Below are positions 7,317 to 15,457 of a stretch of DNA of 64,000 nt, one piece after another. A model generated the notes under the pieces. It did no database searches and had not been told where the DNA came from. It saw only the letters and a list, made by a program, of their open reading frames with translations. The first letter of the stretch is position 1, and each line of letters begins with the position of its first letter. The position numbers were made by a program, and so were the translations under genes. This DNA is from Blautia sp. GTDB taxonomy: Bacteria; Bacillota; Clostridia; Lachnospirales; Lachnospiraceae. The stretch lies in assembly GCA_029257805.1 (NCBI GenBank), contig JARIAR010000036.1:1-64000 (forward strand), written 5' to 3'.

Positions 7317-9015
7317 AAAAGAAACTATTTTGGCTCCGCTTTTTAAATTGTTGGAGGCTTCTTTTGAACTGATCATTCCGCTTGTGGTGGCGGGGATTGT
7401 AGATGTGGGAATTAGAAATAGAGATACAAAGTATATCTGGCATGCATGTATGATTATGGTAGCTCTTGGGATAATCGGCTTGGTGTGTTCTCTGACTGCT
7501 CAATATTTTTCGGCCAGAGCAGCTATGGGGTTTAGTACAGCACTGAGGAAATCAATGTTTTCGCATATCAGCAGGTTGTCATACAGCGATCTGGATGAAC
7601 TGGGAACCCCAACGCTTATAACAAGGATTACAAATGATATTAATCAGGTACAGACAGGAGTAAACCTTGTTTTGCGCCTTTTTTTGCGTTCTCCGTTTAT
7701 TGTGGCAGGAGCAGTGGTCATGGCCTTTACAATTAATAAGAAGATAGCTGTGATTTTTGCGATTGCAGTGCCGCTTATTTCGGTTGTTATATATATGATT
7801 ACGAAATGGACCATACCGGTTTATAAAAAAGTGCAAATCTCACTTGATAAGATTTCTCTTATTACAAGAGAAAATCATGTAGGAACAAGGGTGATTCGTG
7901 CATTTGGCCGGCAGGAAGAGGAGATACGGGATTTCTCCAAAGTAAATGATGCGTATACAAAAATGCAGATATCTGCAGGAAAGATTTCCGCACTTTTGAA
8001 TCCGGCAACATGCGTGATCATGAATTGTGGAATCATGTGTATTTTATGGTTTGGGGGCAAAGAGGTTTTTGCTGGAAACATAACGCAGGGAGATGTGGTG
8101 GCTCTGGTTAATTACATGTCGCAAATCCTTCTTGCACTTCTTGCACTTGCGAATCTTATTGTTGCCGTAACAAAGGCAGCAGCCTCGGCTACCAGAATAA
8201 ATGAAGTAATGGAAAGAGTTCCTTCGTTTACGGATGAGGGTGCAAAAGAACAGGAAGAGAATAAGCAGGTACCTCGTGTGGAATTTCAAAATGTTACGTT
8301 TGCTTATGACAGGGCGAAAGCACCATCGCTTTCCAAAATCAGTTTTCAGGCAATGCCAGGAGAAACGATAGGGATTATTGGAGGAACAGGATGTGGTAAG
8401 TCTACGCTAGTAAATTTAATCGGTCGTTTTTATTCTGTGACAGAAGGGGAAATTTTAATAGAAGGAAATCCTGTAGAAAAATATCCGTTTGCACAGCTTC
8501 GGACAAAAATTGGGATTGTTCCGCAACAGGCAGTTTTATTTAAAGGCAGTGTTCGTGAAAATATGAAATGGGGAAAAGAGGAGGCAACAGAAGAAGAGAT
8601 TCTTCGTGCATTGGAAATCGCTCAAGCCAGGGAGTTTGTAGAACAGAAGCCGGAAAAGCTGGAGACGATGATCAGTCAGGGGGGGAGCAATCTTTCCGGA
8701 GGACAGCGACAGCGCCTTACAATAGCCAGAGCATTGGTAGGAGAACCGGAAATCCTGATCTTGGATGACAGTGCATCTGCCCTTGATTTTGCGACCGATG
8801 CAGCTTTACGTCAAGCAATCAGAGAAGAAACCGGAAAAATGACAGTTTTTCTTGTTTCCCAGAGAGTTTCGGCTGTCAGACAGGCAGATAAAATCCTTGT
8901 ATTAGATGACGGAGAGCTTGCAGGAATAGGAACGCATCAGGAACTTTTTGAAAATTGTGAGTTTTATCGGGAGATATGTCTTTCTCAATTGACAGAACAG
9001 GAGGCTGCGGGATGA
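7282..9015 (+). CDS. ABC exporter half-transporter with degenerate catalytic site
   Basis: 577 residues: a six-helix exporter-type membrane domain (residues 1-320) and a nucleotide-binding domain. Walker A is GGTGCGKST (about 367), the signature is NLSGGQRQR (about 470). Walker B reads LILDDSASALD, with Asp where the catalytic Glu should be, and the switch His is Gln (VSQRVS). This is the degenerate partner of a heterodimeric exporter (BmrC/TM287 type). Its intact partner is the next gene, overlapping by ATGA. Substrates of such pairs are usually drugs, lipids or peptides. The start has AAGAGGAA upstream and lies inside the small lipoprotein gene. Confidence 0.92.
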   Translation: MKKLLKYLKGYEKETILAPLFKLLEASFELIIPLVVAGIVDVGIRNRDTKYIWHACMIMVALGIIGLVCSLTAQYFSARAAMGFSTALRKSMFSHISRLSYSDLDELGTPTLITRITNDINQVQTGVNLVLRLFLRSPFIVAGAVVMAFTINKKIAVIFAIAVPLISVVIYMITKWTIPVYKKVQISLDKISLITRENHVGTRVIRAFGRQEEEIRDFSKVNDAYTKMQISAGKISALLNPATCVIMNCGIMCILWFGGKEVFAGNITQGDVVALVNYMSQILLALLALANLIVAVTKAAASATRINEVMERVPSFTDEGAKEQEENKQVPRVEFQNVTFAYDRAKAPSLSKISFQAMPGETIGIIGGTGCGKSTLVNLIGRFYSVTEGEILIEGNPVEKYPFAQLRTKIGIVPQQAVLFKGSVRENMKWGKEEATEEEILRALEIAQAREFVEQKPEKLETMISQGGSNLSGGQRQRLTIARALVGEPEILILDDSASALDFATDAALRQAIREETGKMTVFLVSQRVSAVRQADKILVLDDGELAGIGTHQELFENCEFYREICLSQLTEQEAAG

Positions 9016-10763
9016 AGAAATACGGCAATACTATAAAACGTGTGTGGAGTTATATTCATCCTTACCGATTAAAGATCACAGAAATATTCCTGCTGGCAGT
9101 TATTACAGTAGCATTTACTTTATATACTCCTGTTTTAATCGGTTGTGGAGTAGATAATATTATTGGACCCGGTTACGTGAAGAGTCAGAAACTTGTAGAA
9201 ATTTTGATTCGGTTAGGCATTGTAGTGTTAGGGGCAGGAATCTCACAATGGCTGATGAATCTTCTTACAACAAAAGTTGCCTATTCTATTGTGCAGGATA
9301 TCAGAAAACAGGCTTTTGTTCACCTTCAAAATGTCCCTGTTTCTTATATGGATGGAAATCAGCCGGGAGATATTTTGAGCAGAATCGTAACAGATGTAAG
9401 TCAGTTTTCAGAAGGGCTTTTAATGGGATTTACCCAGCTTTTTACAGGTGTACTTACAATTATCGGTACAATCGGTTTTATGGTGTCCATCAATGGGAAA
9501 ATTTCTCTGCTTGTAATCGTGTTAACACCGGTATCTTTGTTTGTAGCCAGTTTTATTGCACACCGTACTTTTCGAATGTTTCAGGAACAGTCGGAGAAAA
9601 GAGCAGAGATGACTTCTCTTGTGGAAGAATTTGTAGGAAATCAAAAGCTTGTGCAGGCATTTCATTATGAGGAACGGGCAAAAAAGAGATTTGAAAAAGT
9701 AAATGAAGATCTTCGTGTCTGTGGAATTAAAGCACTGTTTTTCTCCTCTATTACAAATCCATCCACACGTTTTGTAAATGGACTCGTTTATACCGGTGTT
9801 GGAATTTTTGGTGCATTTACTGTTCTGGCTGGAAGGATGTCTGTAGGACAGCTTACCAGTTTTTTGAATTATGCAAATCAGTATACAAAACCGTTTAATG
9901 AAATTTCAGGTGTTATGGCAGAATTGGAAAATGCTCTTGCCTGCGCAAAACGAGTGTTTGATTTTCTTGATATCCCTGCAGAACAACCCGATGCACAGAA
10001 TGCGTTTTTGTTAGAAAAAGTGGAAGGAGCAGTAAAAATAGAGAATTTATTCTTTTCTTATAGAAAAGAAATTCCTCTTTTAACTAATATACATATAGAG
10101 GCACAGCCAGGGCAGAGAATCGCCATAGTGGGTCCTACTGGCTGTGGAAAGACAACTTTAATAAATCTGCTTATGAGGTTTTATGATCCGCAGGAAGGCC
10201 GGATTTTGGTAGATGGACATTCTATTGAAAAAGTTACAAGAGACAGTCTGCGGAAAAATTTTGGTATGGTGCTTCAGGAAACATGGCTAAAAGCAGGAAC
10301 AATACGGGAAAATATTGCGTATGGGAAGCCGGATGCAACTTTGGAAGAAGTGATGGCGGCAGCAAAGCTTGCCCATGCCCATAGTTTTATTCGCAGAATG
10401 CCCAATGGCTATGAGACGGTTCTTTCAGAAGGGGGCGGAAATATTTCTCAGGGTCAGAAGCAGCTTTTGTGTATTGCAAGAGCAATGTTAATGCATCCGC
10501 CTATTCTTCTTCTTGATGAGGCAACGTCCTCTATCGACACGAGAACAGAAAAAAAAGTGCAGAAAGCATTTGAAGAACTTATGAAGGGAAGCACGAGTTT
10601 TATCGTGGCGCATCGTTTGTCTACAATTGAGGAAGCGGATTTGATTCTTGTGATGAAAGATGGTAATATAGTGGAACAGGGAAGACATCAGGAGTTGCTA
10701 AAAGCGCAGGGATTTTATGCACATTTGTATGAAAGCCAGTTTGCAACGGTTGAAATCCCCTGA
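9012..10763 (+). CDS. ABC exporter half-transporter, catalytic partner
   Basis: 583 residues from ATG 9012, which overlaps the preceding stop (ATGA) and has GGAGGCTG upstream. The membrane domain is residues 1-330; the nucleotide-binding domain has Walker A GPTGCGKTT (about 373), Walker B LLLDEATSSID with the catalytic Glu, and the switch His in AHRLST. The signature is ISQGQKQL instead of LSGGQ. In a heterodimer this altered signature faces the degenerate Walker B of the partner, so the two genes together form one dead and one live ATP site, exactly as in BmrCD/TM287-288-type exporters. Confidence 0.92.
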   Translation: MKKYGNTIKRVWSYIHPYRLKITEIFLLAVITVAFTLYTPVLIGCGVDNIIGPGYVKSQKLVEILIRLGIVVLGAGISQWLMNLLTTKVAYSIVQDIRKQAFVHLQNVPVSYMDGNQPGDILSRIVTDVSQFSEGLLMGFTQLFTGVLTIIGTIGFMVSINGKISLLVIVLTPVSLFVASFIAHRTFRMFQEQSEKRAEMTSLVEEFVGNQKLVQAFHYEERAKKRFEKVNEDLRVCGIKALFFSSITNPSTRFVNGLVYTGVGIFGAFTVLAGRMSVGQLTSFLNYANQYTKPFNEISGVMAELENALACAKRVFDFLDIPAEQPDAQNAFLLEKVEGAVKIENLFFSYRKEIPLLTNIHIEAQPGQRIAIVGPTGCGKTTLINLLMRFYDPQEGRILVDGHSIEKVTRDSLRKNFGMVLQETWLKAGTIRENIAYGKPDATLEEVMAAAKLAHAHSFIRRMPNGYETVLSEGGGNISQGQKQLLCIARAMLMHPPILLLDEATSSIDTRTEKKVQKAFEELMKGSTSFIVAHRLSTIEEADLILVMKDGNIVEQGRHQELLKAQGFYAHLYESQFATVEIP

Positions 10764-10783
10764 GAATAGGAGACAAAAATAAT

Positions 10784-11188
10784 ATGGAAGAAAATAAGAA
10801 AGAAGAAACAAATCAAAATCAGGAAAAAAGAAAATTATGGGAAGGAATTCCTGTGCGCAGCTGTATGCTGATGTGTCTTGGAGGACTTTATCTGTTATAT
10901 ACAGGATATCGTCTTTGCAGAAATGTAATAGAAAAAGTAGACGGCGGAAGTTATGGGTTTATGATTGCAGGTATCCTTTTTCTTGTTATTGCAGTAGGAA
11001 TGTTGTATGTGGGAGTTCGCGGTGTGCTTGCAGATGATAAACGTCAGAAAGCAGAGGCAGCTGCAGCTAAGGAAGAGAAGCAATTAGAAGAGAAAGAAGC
11101 TGTACAGGAAGAAACTGTTGAGAAAAAAAGGATGACAATTGCTGACAGAGCAAATCTTGCAAATAGAATTACAGAAGAGGATGAGTAA
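10784..11188 (+). CDS. two-helix membrane protein of unknown function
   Basis: 134 residues: a charged Lys/Glu/Gln-rich N-terminus, two hydrophobic segments (about 27-45 and 58-84) and a C-terminal Ala/Lys/Glu coiled-coil region ending in RANLANRITEEDE. Start supported by ATAGGAG. It sits 21 bases after the ABC exporter and 3 bases before the VanZ-like gene, so it is part of the same operon. The family is not recognised; no catalytic motif is seen. Confidence 0.8.
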   Translation: MEENKKEETNQNQEKRKLWEGIPVRSCMLMCLGGLYLLYTGYRLCRNVIEKVDGGSYGFMIAGILFLVIAVGMLYVGVRGVLADDKRQKAEAAAAKEEKQLEEKEAVQEETVEKKRMTIADRANLANRITEEDE

Positions 11189-11190
11189 AG

Positions 11191-11718
11191 GTGAAAGTAC
11201 TGGTTGCTTTATTAAAACCATTATCTTTTCTTCCTGCGATTTTAATGATGCTTCTGATTTATTCTTTTTCTGCTCAGCCAGGAGAAGTTTCCGGGAATTT
11301 AAGTTATAAGATCAGTTATCAGATTGTGGAGACGAAGAATGAGATACTTGGTACAAATAAAAGTTATGATGAATTAGCTGTAGAGGCAGAGTCTATTCAT
11401 TATTATGTGCGTAAAGCTGCGCATATGACGGAGTATTGTATATTGGCAATTGCAATTTCTTTTCCACTTTATGTATATCGTGTAAGAGGAATCTGGTTAA
11501 TTCTTCTTGCCGGAATTATTTGTGTTGGCTTTGCAGGGATGGATGAGTATCACCAATCTTTTGTAGGCGGGAGAGGACCTTCTGTAAAAGATGTAGGGAT
11601 AGACAGCATCGGAGCATTGATCGGAATCATATTGGTTCAGGCTTTTTGCTGGTCAACCCTTCATAATCCTGTTGGAAAACAAAAGAAAAAAAGAAAACGA
11701 ACAAAGAAGCAGAAATAA
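11191..11718 (+). CDS. VanZ-family membrane protein
   Basis: 175 residues, GTG start 3 bases after the previous stop with AAAGGT upstream. Four or five transmembrane segments carry the VanZ signature: IYSFSAQPGE in the first loop, KAAHMTEYCILA, and MDEYHQSFVGGRGPSVKDV. VanZ-like proteins confer low-level teicoplanin resistance in some hosts; most chromosomal homologues have no known role in the cell envelope. The C-terminus is a poly-Lys/Arg tail. The convergent cotJC fragment ends 11 bases away. Confidence 0.88.
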   Translation: MKVLVALLKPLSFLPAILMMLLIYSFSAQPGEVSGNLSYKISYQIVETKNEILGTNKSYDELAVEAESIHYYVRKAAHMTEYCILAIAISFPLYVYRVRGIWLILLAGIICVGFAGMDEYHQSFVGGRGPSVKDVGIDSIGALIGIILVQAFCWSTLHNPVGKQKKKRKRTKKQK

Positions 11719-11729
11719 GTTTATGGAAT

Positions 11730-11834
11730 TTAACAATCCGGTCCGCCGTATTGACTCATAATAAATTTTGCAATTTTCGCATCAGGTTTTGTGATGTTAA
11801 TGGGATACTGTAATCTTTTTTCATAATTCCACAT
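11730..11834 (-). pseudogene. cotJC: cotJC, truncated to 34 codons
   Basis: Directly after cotJB a third reading frame opens with GGAGG 13 bases before its ATG (11834) and encodes MWNYEKRLQYPINITKPDAK followed by IAKFIMSQYGGPDC and TAA. This is the conserved N-terminus of CotJC (manganese-catalase-like coat protein, about 190 residues), which normally continues GGPDGE into the ferritin-like domain. Everything after residue 33 is missing and the VanZ-like gene begins at once on the other strand. A deletion has fused the start of cotJC to the VanZ neighbourhood. The peptide keeps none of the metal ligands. Confidence 0.8.
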
Positions 11835-11837
11835 AAA

Positions 11838-12122
11838 CTATCTACATCCTCCTTCTTGTTCCCATGGAAATGGTTGTTCTGTCCATTGCCACGTGCTGCA
11901 TTCTCGATCGTTTGCAGTTTCTATGGTAAGTGGTCCGTAAGAGCAAGCGTACTCATGAAGAAGCTGATTCCTTTTTTCATTCATTTCCTGAAAAAAAGCC
12001 ATAGCTTTTTCATTGCATGGGTGTGTATCAAGAAAGAGATGAATGTCGTTAACTGCAAAACTTATTTCGTTAATCTTTTGGAGAAGGGATCCTTTTGAAG
12101 AAGTTGTTTGGCAATATGTCAT
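11838..12122 (-). CDS. cotJB: spore coat protein CotJB
   Basis: 94 residues, with CotJB hallmarks: LLQKINEISFAVNDIHLFLDTHP, then YACSYGPLT and WQWTEQPFPWE at the C-terminus. It is a structural component of the inner coat, made in the mother cell. I chose the ATG at 12122, which overlaps the cotJA stop (ATGA) and has AGAGGGAT upstream; a longer frame from 12146 would lie inside cotJA. It is followed by the truncated cotJC. Confidence 0.92.
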   Translation of the reverse strand: MTYCQTTSSKGSLLQKINEISFAVNDIHLFLDTHPCNEKAMAFFQEMNEKRNQLLHEYACSYGPLTIETANDRECSTWQWTEQPFPWEQEGGCR

Positions 12123-12379
12123 CGGCACATCCCTCTCTTTCCGCAAAATGGTTTATAAAGCTGTGGAAAGATTGTTCCTACAGACAGTGCGTAGTCAAGG
12201 TTGAAAATATTGGTAAGGTTTTGGTATGGAACATAAGCCATAGCTGGTTCCAGGTATTGAAGGTGTGAATACATTTCTGTATCCTGAGTTACGGTTCCGG
12301 GAACAGGTTGTATCATACCGCAGGTACGGTTATAAGGACGGCACCCGGTATTGTTCATTTTACATCTATCCATGAACAA
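12119..12379 (-). CDS. cotJA: spore coat-associated protein CotJA
   Basis: 86 residues. The conserved CotJA core is present: PAMAYVPYQNLTNIFNLDYA then GTIFPQLYKPF. The N-terminal half has several Cys residues and an RPYNRTCGMIQP segment. Start supported by AGAAAGGA. First gene of the cotJABC-type operon, which in Bacillus is transcribed by sigma-E in the mother cell; a sigma-E-like promoter lies upstream. Confidence 0.9.
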   Translation of the reverse strand: MFMDRCKMNNTGCRPYNRTCGMIQPVPGTVTQDTEMYSHLQYLEPAMAYVPYQNLTNIFNLDYALSVGTIFPQLYKPFCGKRGMCR

Positions 12380-12413
12380 ATCCTTTCTGAATCATTGATA
12401 AAGGTTACATTAT

Positions 12414-12441
12414 ATTTTATGTCATAAATTTATATATGTGA
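12414..12441 (-). promoter_or_regulatory. candidate sigma-E promoter of cotJ
   Basis: Minus strand: TCACATA (12435-12441), 13 bases, CATAAAAT (12414-12421), close to the sigma-E -10 consensus CATACANT. The position 35 bases before cotJA and the known sigma-E control of cotJ support it, but the -35 match is modest. Confidence 0.4.
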
Positions 12442-12465
12442 GCATAAGAACATGTAAGGAAAAAT

Positions 12466-12507
12466 AAAAGCTACAACAGCGGTGTAATGCCGGCTATTGT
12501 AGCTTTT
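12466..12507 (-). terminator. terminator of the TetR-family gene
   Basis: Inverted repeat AAAAGCTACAA (12466-12476) / TTGTAGCTTTT (12497-12507), with T-rich sequence on both sides. It follows the TetR gene on the minus strand and separates it from cotJA. Confidence 0.75.
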
Positions 12508-12524
12508 TATATTTTGGAAGTTTT

Positions 12525-13130
12525 TTATTTTGTTTCAGAAAAACCTTTCAGAATCCCGTCTATGGCCTGATGAAGATATGGCTTATATTCTTCCATAGAG
12601 ACTGGCTGTTCGTATAAGATACAGCTGTAGCATGTTGCACCTACCAGTTCAATAATGGTAAAAAGCATTAACTCCGGATTACGGTAAGTTACGCCGTTTT
12701 TAGAAAGGAGCTGCAGATAAGATTCGTAAAAATGATAATCTTCGTCAGGCATTTTTTCTTCAAAGGCACCTTTAAATGCTCCCCATGCCAGATTTTTTGC
12801 GATGAAAAGAAGAAGGGATCGGTCTTTTGATAAAGCATCTAATACATAATTTATAATAAAATGAAGCTGATCTTCAAAGCTTTCCAAATTTGTTTTTTGT
12901 AATTCTTCGTGTGCATGGAAGAATAATTCACCTGTTTTATGTGAAATCAGTTTATTTCGGATATCGTATTTGTCTCTGAAATAGAGATAAAAAGTTCCTT
13001 TTGCAACACCTGCTTTCTCCACAATATCGGATATGGTAGTTTTGGCAAGCCCTTTCGTTGTAAAAAGTTCAAAGGCTGTATTATATAAAGCATCTTTCTT
13101 TTTCTTTTTATTTAATTCTAATTTTCCCAT
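12525..13130 (-). CDS. TetR-family repressor of the divergent MMPL locus
   Basis: 201 residues. The N-terminal helix-turn-helix is typical (LYNTAFELFTTKGLAKTTIS, VEKAGVAKGTFYLYFRDKYD). The C-terminal ligand domain is variable, as expected. It is transcribed divergently from the MMPL transporter, and the shared region contains two TGAC-N5-GTCA dyads that overlap the -35 boxes of both promoters. It therefore most likely represses itself and the MMPL/heptad-repeat operon until it binds an unknown effector. Start supported by GGGAGG upstream. Confidence 0.9.
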   Translation of the reverse strand: MGKLELNKKKKKDALYNTAFELFTTKGLAKTTISDIVEKAGVAKGTFYLYFRDKYDIRNKLISHKTGELFFHAHEELQKTNLESFEDQLHFIINYVLDALSKDRSLLLFIAKNLAWGAFKGAFEEKMPDEDYHFYESYLQLLSKNGVTYRNPELMLFTIIELVGATCYSCILYEQPVSMEEYKPYLHQAIDGILKGFSETK

Positions 13131-13154
13131 GAGAAAGCCTCCCTCTTCTTTCTT

Positions 13155-13182
13155 ATTGTAAACAAAAATGACCGAAAGTCAA
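13155..13182 (-). promoter_or_regulatory. tetR-gene promoter with operator 1
   Basis: Minus strand: TTGACT (13177-13182), 16-bp spacer, TACAAT (13155-13160). The operator-like dyad TGAC-CGAAA-GTCA (13169-13181) overlaps the -35. The same dyad pattern recurs in the divergent promoter. Confidence 0.7.
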
Positions 13183-13242
13183 TATTTTTCCCAAAAGGAT
13201 ATAAATTAATTTATTAAAAATGTGTAAACTTTAAAAAAAATA

Positions 13243-13271
13243 TTGACTAATGGTCATTTTTGAAGTATAAC
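13243..13271 (+). promoter_or_regulatory. MMPL operon promoter with operator 2
   Basis: TTGACT (13243-13248), 17-bp spacer, TATAAC (13266-13271). The dyad TGAC-TAATG-GTCA (13244-13256) covers the -35. Transcription should start near 13278, which rules out the ATG at 13277 as the translation start of the next gene. Confidence 0.75.
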
Positions 13272-13327
13272 ATTCCATGACAATAAATAGTTATGTAAAA
13301 AGACAATTTAGGAAGAAGGAGTACGAA

Positions 13328-15406
13328 ATGGTAAAAGTAGGAAAATGGATAGCCAGGCATAAAAAACTGATACTTTTTATCGGACTTGTGCTGTTGTTCC
13401 CGGCTATGTTAGGGTACATATCCACGAGAGTTAATTATGATGTTCTGAGTTATCTTCCGGATACTTTGGAAACGGTAAAAGGCCAGGATATTATGGTAGA
13501 TGAATTTGGAATAGGGGCCTTTTCCATGGTGGTTGTGGAAGACATGGAACTAAAAGATGTAGCATCCCTAAAAGAAAAGATTGAGGATGTAGATCATGTA
13601 AAAAATGTTTTATGGTACGACAGTGTAATGGATCTGAGCGTTCCTGTGGAAATGCTTCCAAAAGATTTAAGAGAAGCGCTTTTTAAAGGAAATGCAACGA
13701 TGATGATCGCCCTTTTTGACAACACCACTTCCTCGGATGAGGCTATGAATGCCGTAACCGCAATACGTAAAATTGTATCAAAAAATTGTTTTGTCAGTGG
13801 AATGACAGGCGTGGTTACGGATATTAAAAGTCTGGCACTGAAGGAAATGCCGGCCTATGTTGTAATTGCAGGAGGACTTTCTTTACTTGTTCTGTTTCTT
13901 GCAATGGATTCATTTGTAGTACCGATTCTCTTTTTGCTCAGTATAGGAATTGCTGTTATATACAACATGGGAACAAATATATTTTTAGGAGAAATCTCTT
14001 ATATTACACAGGCATTAACTGCTGTGCTGCAGCTTGGTGTAACAATGGATTATTCCATTTTCCTGCTTAATTGTTATGAAGATAATAAAAAGAGATTCCC
14101 GGGTGATAATGAACGAGCAATGGCACATGCCATTTCGAATACATTTAAATCAGTTGTAGGCAGTTCGGTTACGACAATTGCAGGGTTTGTAGCATTATGC
14201 TTTATGACATTTACCCTTGGAAGAGACATGGGAATTGTTATGTCAAAGGGTGTAGTAATTGGCGTAATATGTTGTGTTACACTTCTGCCTTCTATGATCC
14301 TGATTTTTGATAAGGCAATTGAGAAAACAAAGCATAAAACACTGCTTCCAAGTTTTGATAAAGTATCACGCTTTATTACCAAACATTATGTGATCTGGAT
14401 CGCAATTTTCCTTGTTATGTTATATCCTGCAATTTATGGAAATAACCGTACAGAAGTTTATTACAATATTGATAAATCGCTTCCTGCGAGCCTTCCAAGT
14501 AATATAGCCAATAAGGAACTGGAAGAAGTATTTGATATGAATACAGTTCATATGGTACTTCTGGAAAATGGGATGGATGCAAAAGAAAAATCCCAGATGC
14601 TTCAGCAGATTGATAAAGTAGATGGTGTGCAGTGGGCATTAGGATTAAATTCTTTTGTTGGTCCGGCATTTCCGGAAAGGATGATTCCTGAAAAGATCCG
14701 GACTATGCTAAAAAGCGATCATTATGAGTTACAGTTTATCTGCTCGAAATACAGAGCTGCTACAGATGAGGTGAATAATCAGATTGCGGAAATTCAGAAG
14801 ATTGTAAAGAAATACAGTCCGAATTCCATGGTAATAGGAGAGGCACCTTTGACAAAAGACCTGGCAGATGTAACAGATGTGGATTTAAAAAATGTAAATA
14901 CGATTTCCATCATTGCTATTTTTGTTATTATTATGCTCGTATTTAAATCCATTTCTCTGCCGTTTGTACTTGTGGCAGTAATTGAATTTGCAATTTGTGT
15001 AAACATGGCAGTCCCCTATTACCAGGGCATTACACTACCTTTTGTAGCGGGTATTGTCATTGGAACCATACAGCTGGGAGCAACTGTTGATTATGCGATT
15101 TTGATGACCAGTCGCTACCAGCGTGAAAGACATCTTGGGAAAACGAAAAAAGAGGCAATTTCCATTGCCCATAAAACTTCCATGAAGTCTATTATTATTA
15201 GTGGCTGCAGTTTTTTTGCTGCTACATTCGGTGTAGGACTGTACTCACAGGTTGACATGATCAGTGCAATTTGTACCCTTCTTTCAAGAGGAGCGATTAT
15301 CAGTACATTAGTCGTGCTTCTGGTACTTCCTGCCATGTTTATGATATTTGACCCGATAATCTGCCATACATCCATCGGTTTTCTTCCGGAAAAGAAGAAA
15401 AAATAG
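13328..15406 (+). CDS. MMPL/RND-family transporter
   Basis: 692 residues from ATG 13328 (AAGGAG 8 bases upstream). Two halves, each with a large extracytoplasmic loop followed by a cluster of transmembrane helices; conserved MMPL pieces are LQLGVTMDYSIFLLNCYEDN in the first half and IQLGATVDYAILMTSRYQRE in the second, where the Asp-Tyr pair takes part in proton transfer. MMPL proteins export lipids or hydrophobic compounds. It is followed by the heptad-repeat protein and controlled by the divergent TetR gene. This TetR/MMPL/heptad-repeat grouping recurs in clostridia, usually without a known substrate. Confidence 0.9.
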   Translation: MVKVGKWIARHKKLILFIGLVLLFPAMLGYISTRVNYDVLSYLPDTLETVKGQDIMVDEFGIGAFSMVVVEDMELKDVASLKEKIEDVDHVKNVLWYDSVMDLSVPVEMLPKDLREALFKGNATMMIALFDNTTSSDEAMNAVTAIRKIVSKNCFVSGMTGVVTDIKSLALKEMPAYVVIAGGLSLLVLFLAMDSFVVPILFLLSIGIAVIYNMGTNIFLGEISYITQALTAVLQLGVTMDYSIFLLNCYEDNKKRFPGDNERAMAHAISNTFKSVVGSSVTTIAGFVALCFMTFTLGRDMGIVMSKGVVIGVICCVTLLPSMILIFDKAIEKTKHKTLLPSFDKVSRFITKHYVIWIAIFLVMLYPAIYGNNRTEVYYNIDKSLPASLPSNIANKELEEVFDMNTVHMVLLENGMDAKEKSQMLQQIDKVDGVQWALGLNSFVGPAFPERMIPEKIRTMLKSDHYELQFICSKYRAATDEVNNQIAEIQKIVKKYSPNSMVIGEAPLTKDLADVTDVDLKNVNTISIIAIFVIIMLVFKSISLPFVLVAVIEFAICVNMAVPYYQGITLPFVAGIVIGTIQLGATVDYAILMTSRYQRERHLGKTKKEAISIAHKTSMKSIIISGCSFFAATFGVGLYSQVDMISAICTLLSRGAIISTLVVLLVLPAMFMIFDPIICHTSIGFLPEKKKK

Positions 15407-15457
15407 ATGCAGCGCAGCAATAAAATCATTGAATTGTGAGAAAAGGAGTTGTTTCAT

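Noticed and set aside
8758-8787. Sequencing error causing the LDDS Walker B in the first ABC exporter gene
   Set aside because: The switch His is also changed and the partner has the matching altered signature, a coherent pattern of heterodimeric exporters.
13277-13327. ATG at 13277 as the start of the MMPL protein
   Set aside because: It falls at the predicted transcription start and has no ribosome site; ATG 13328 has AAGGAG.
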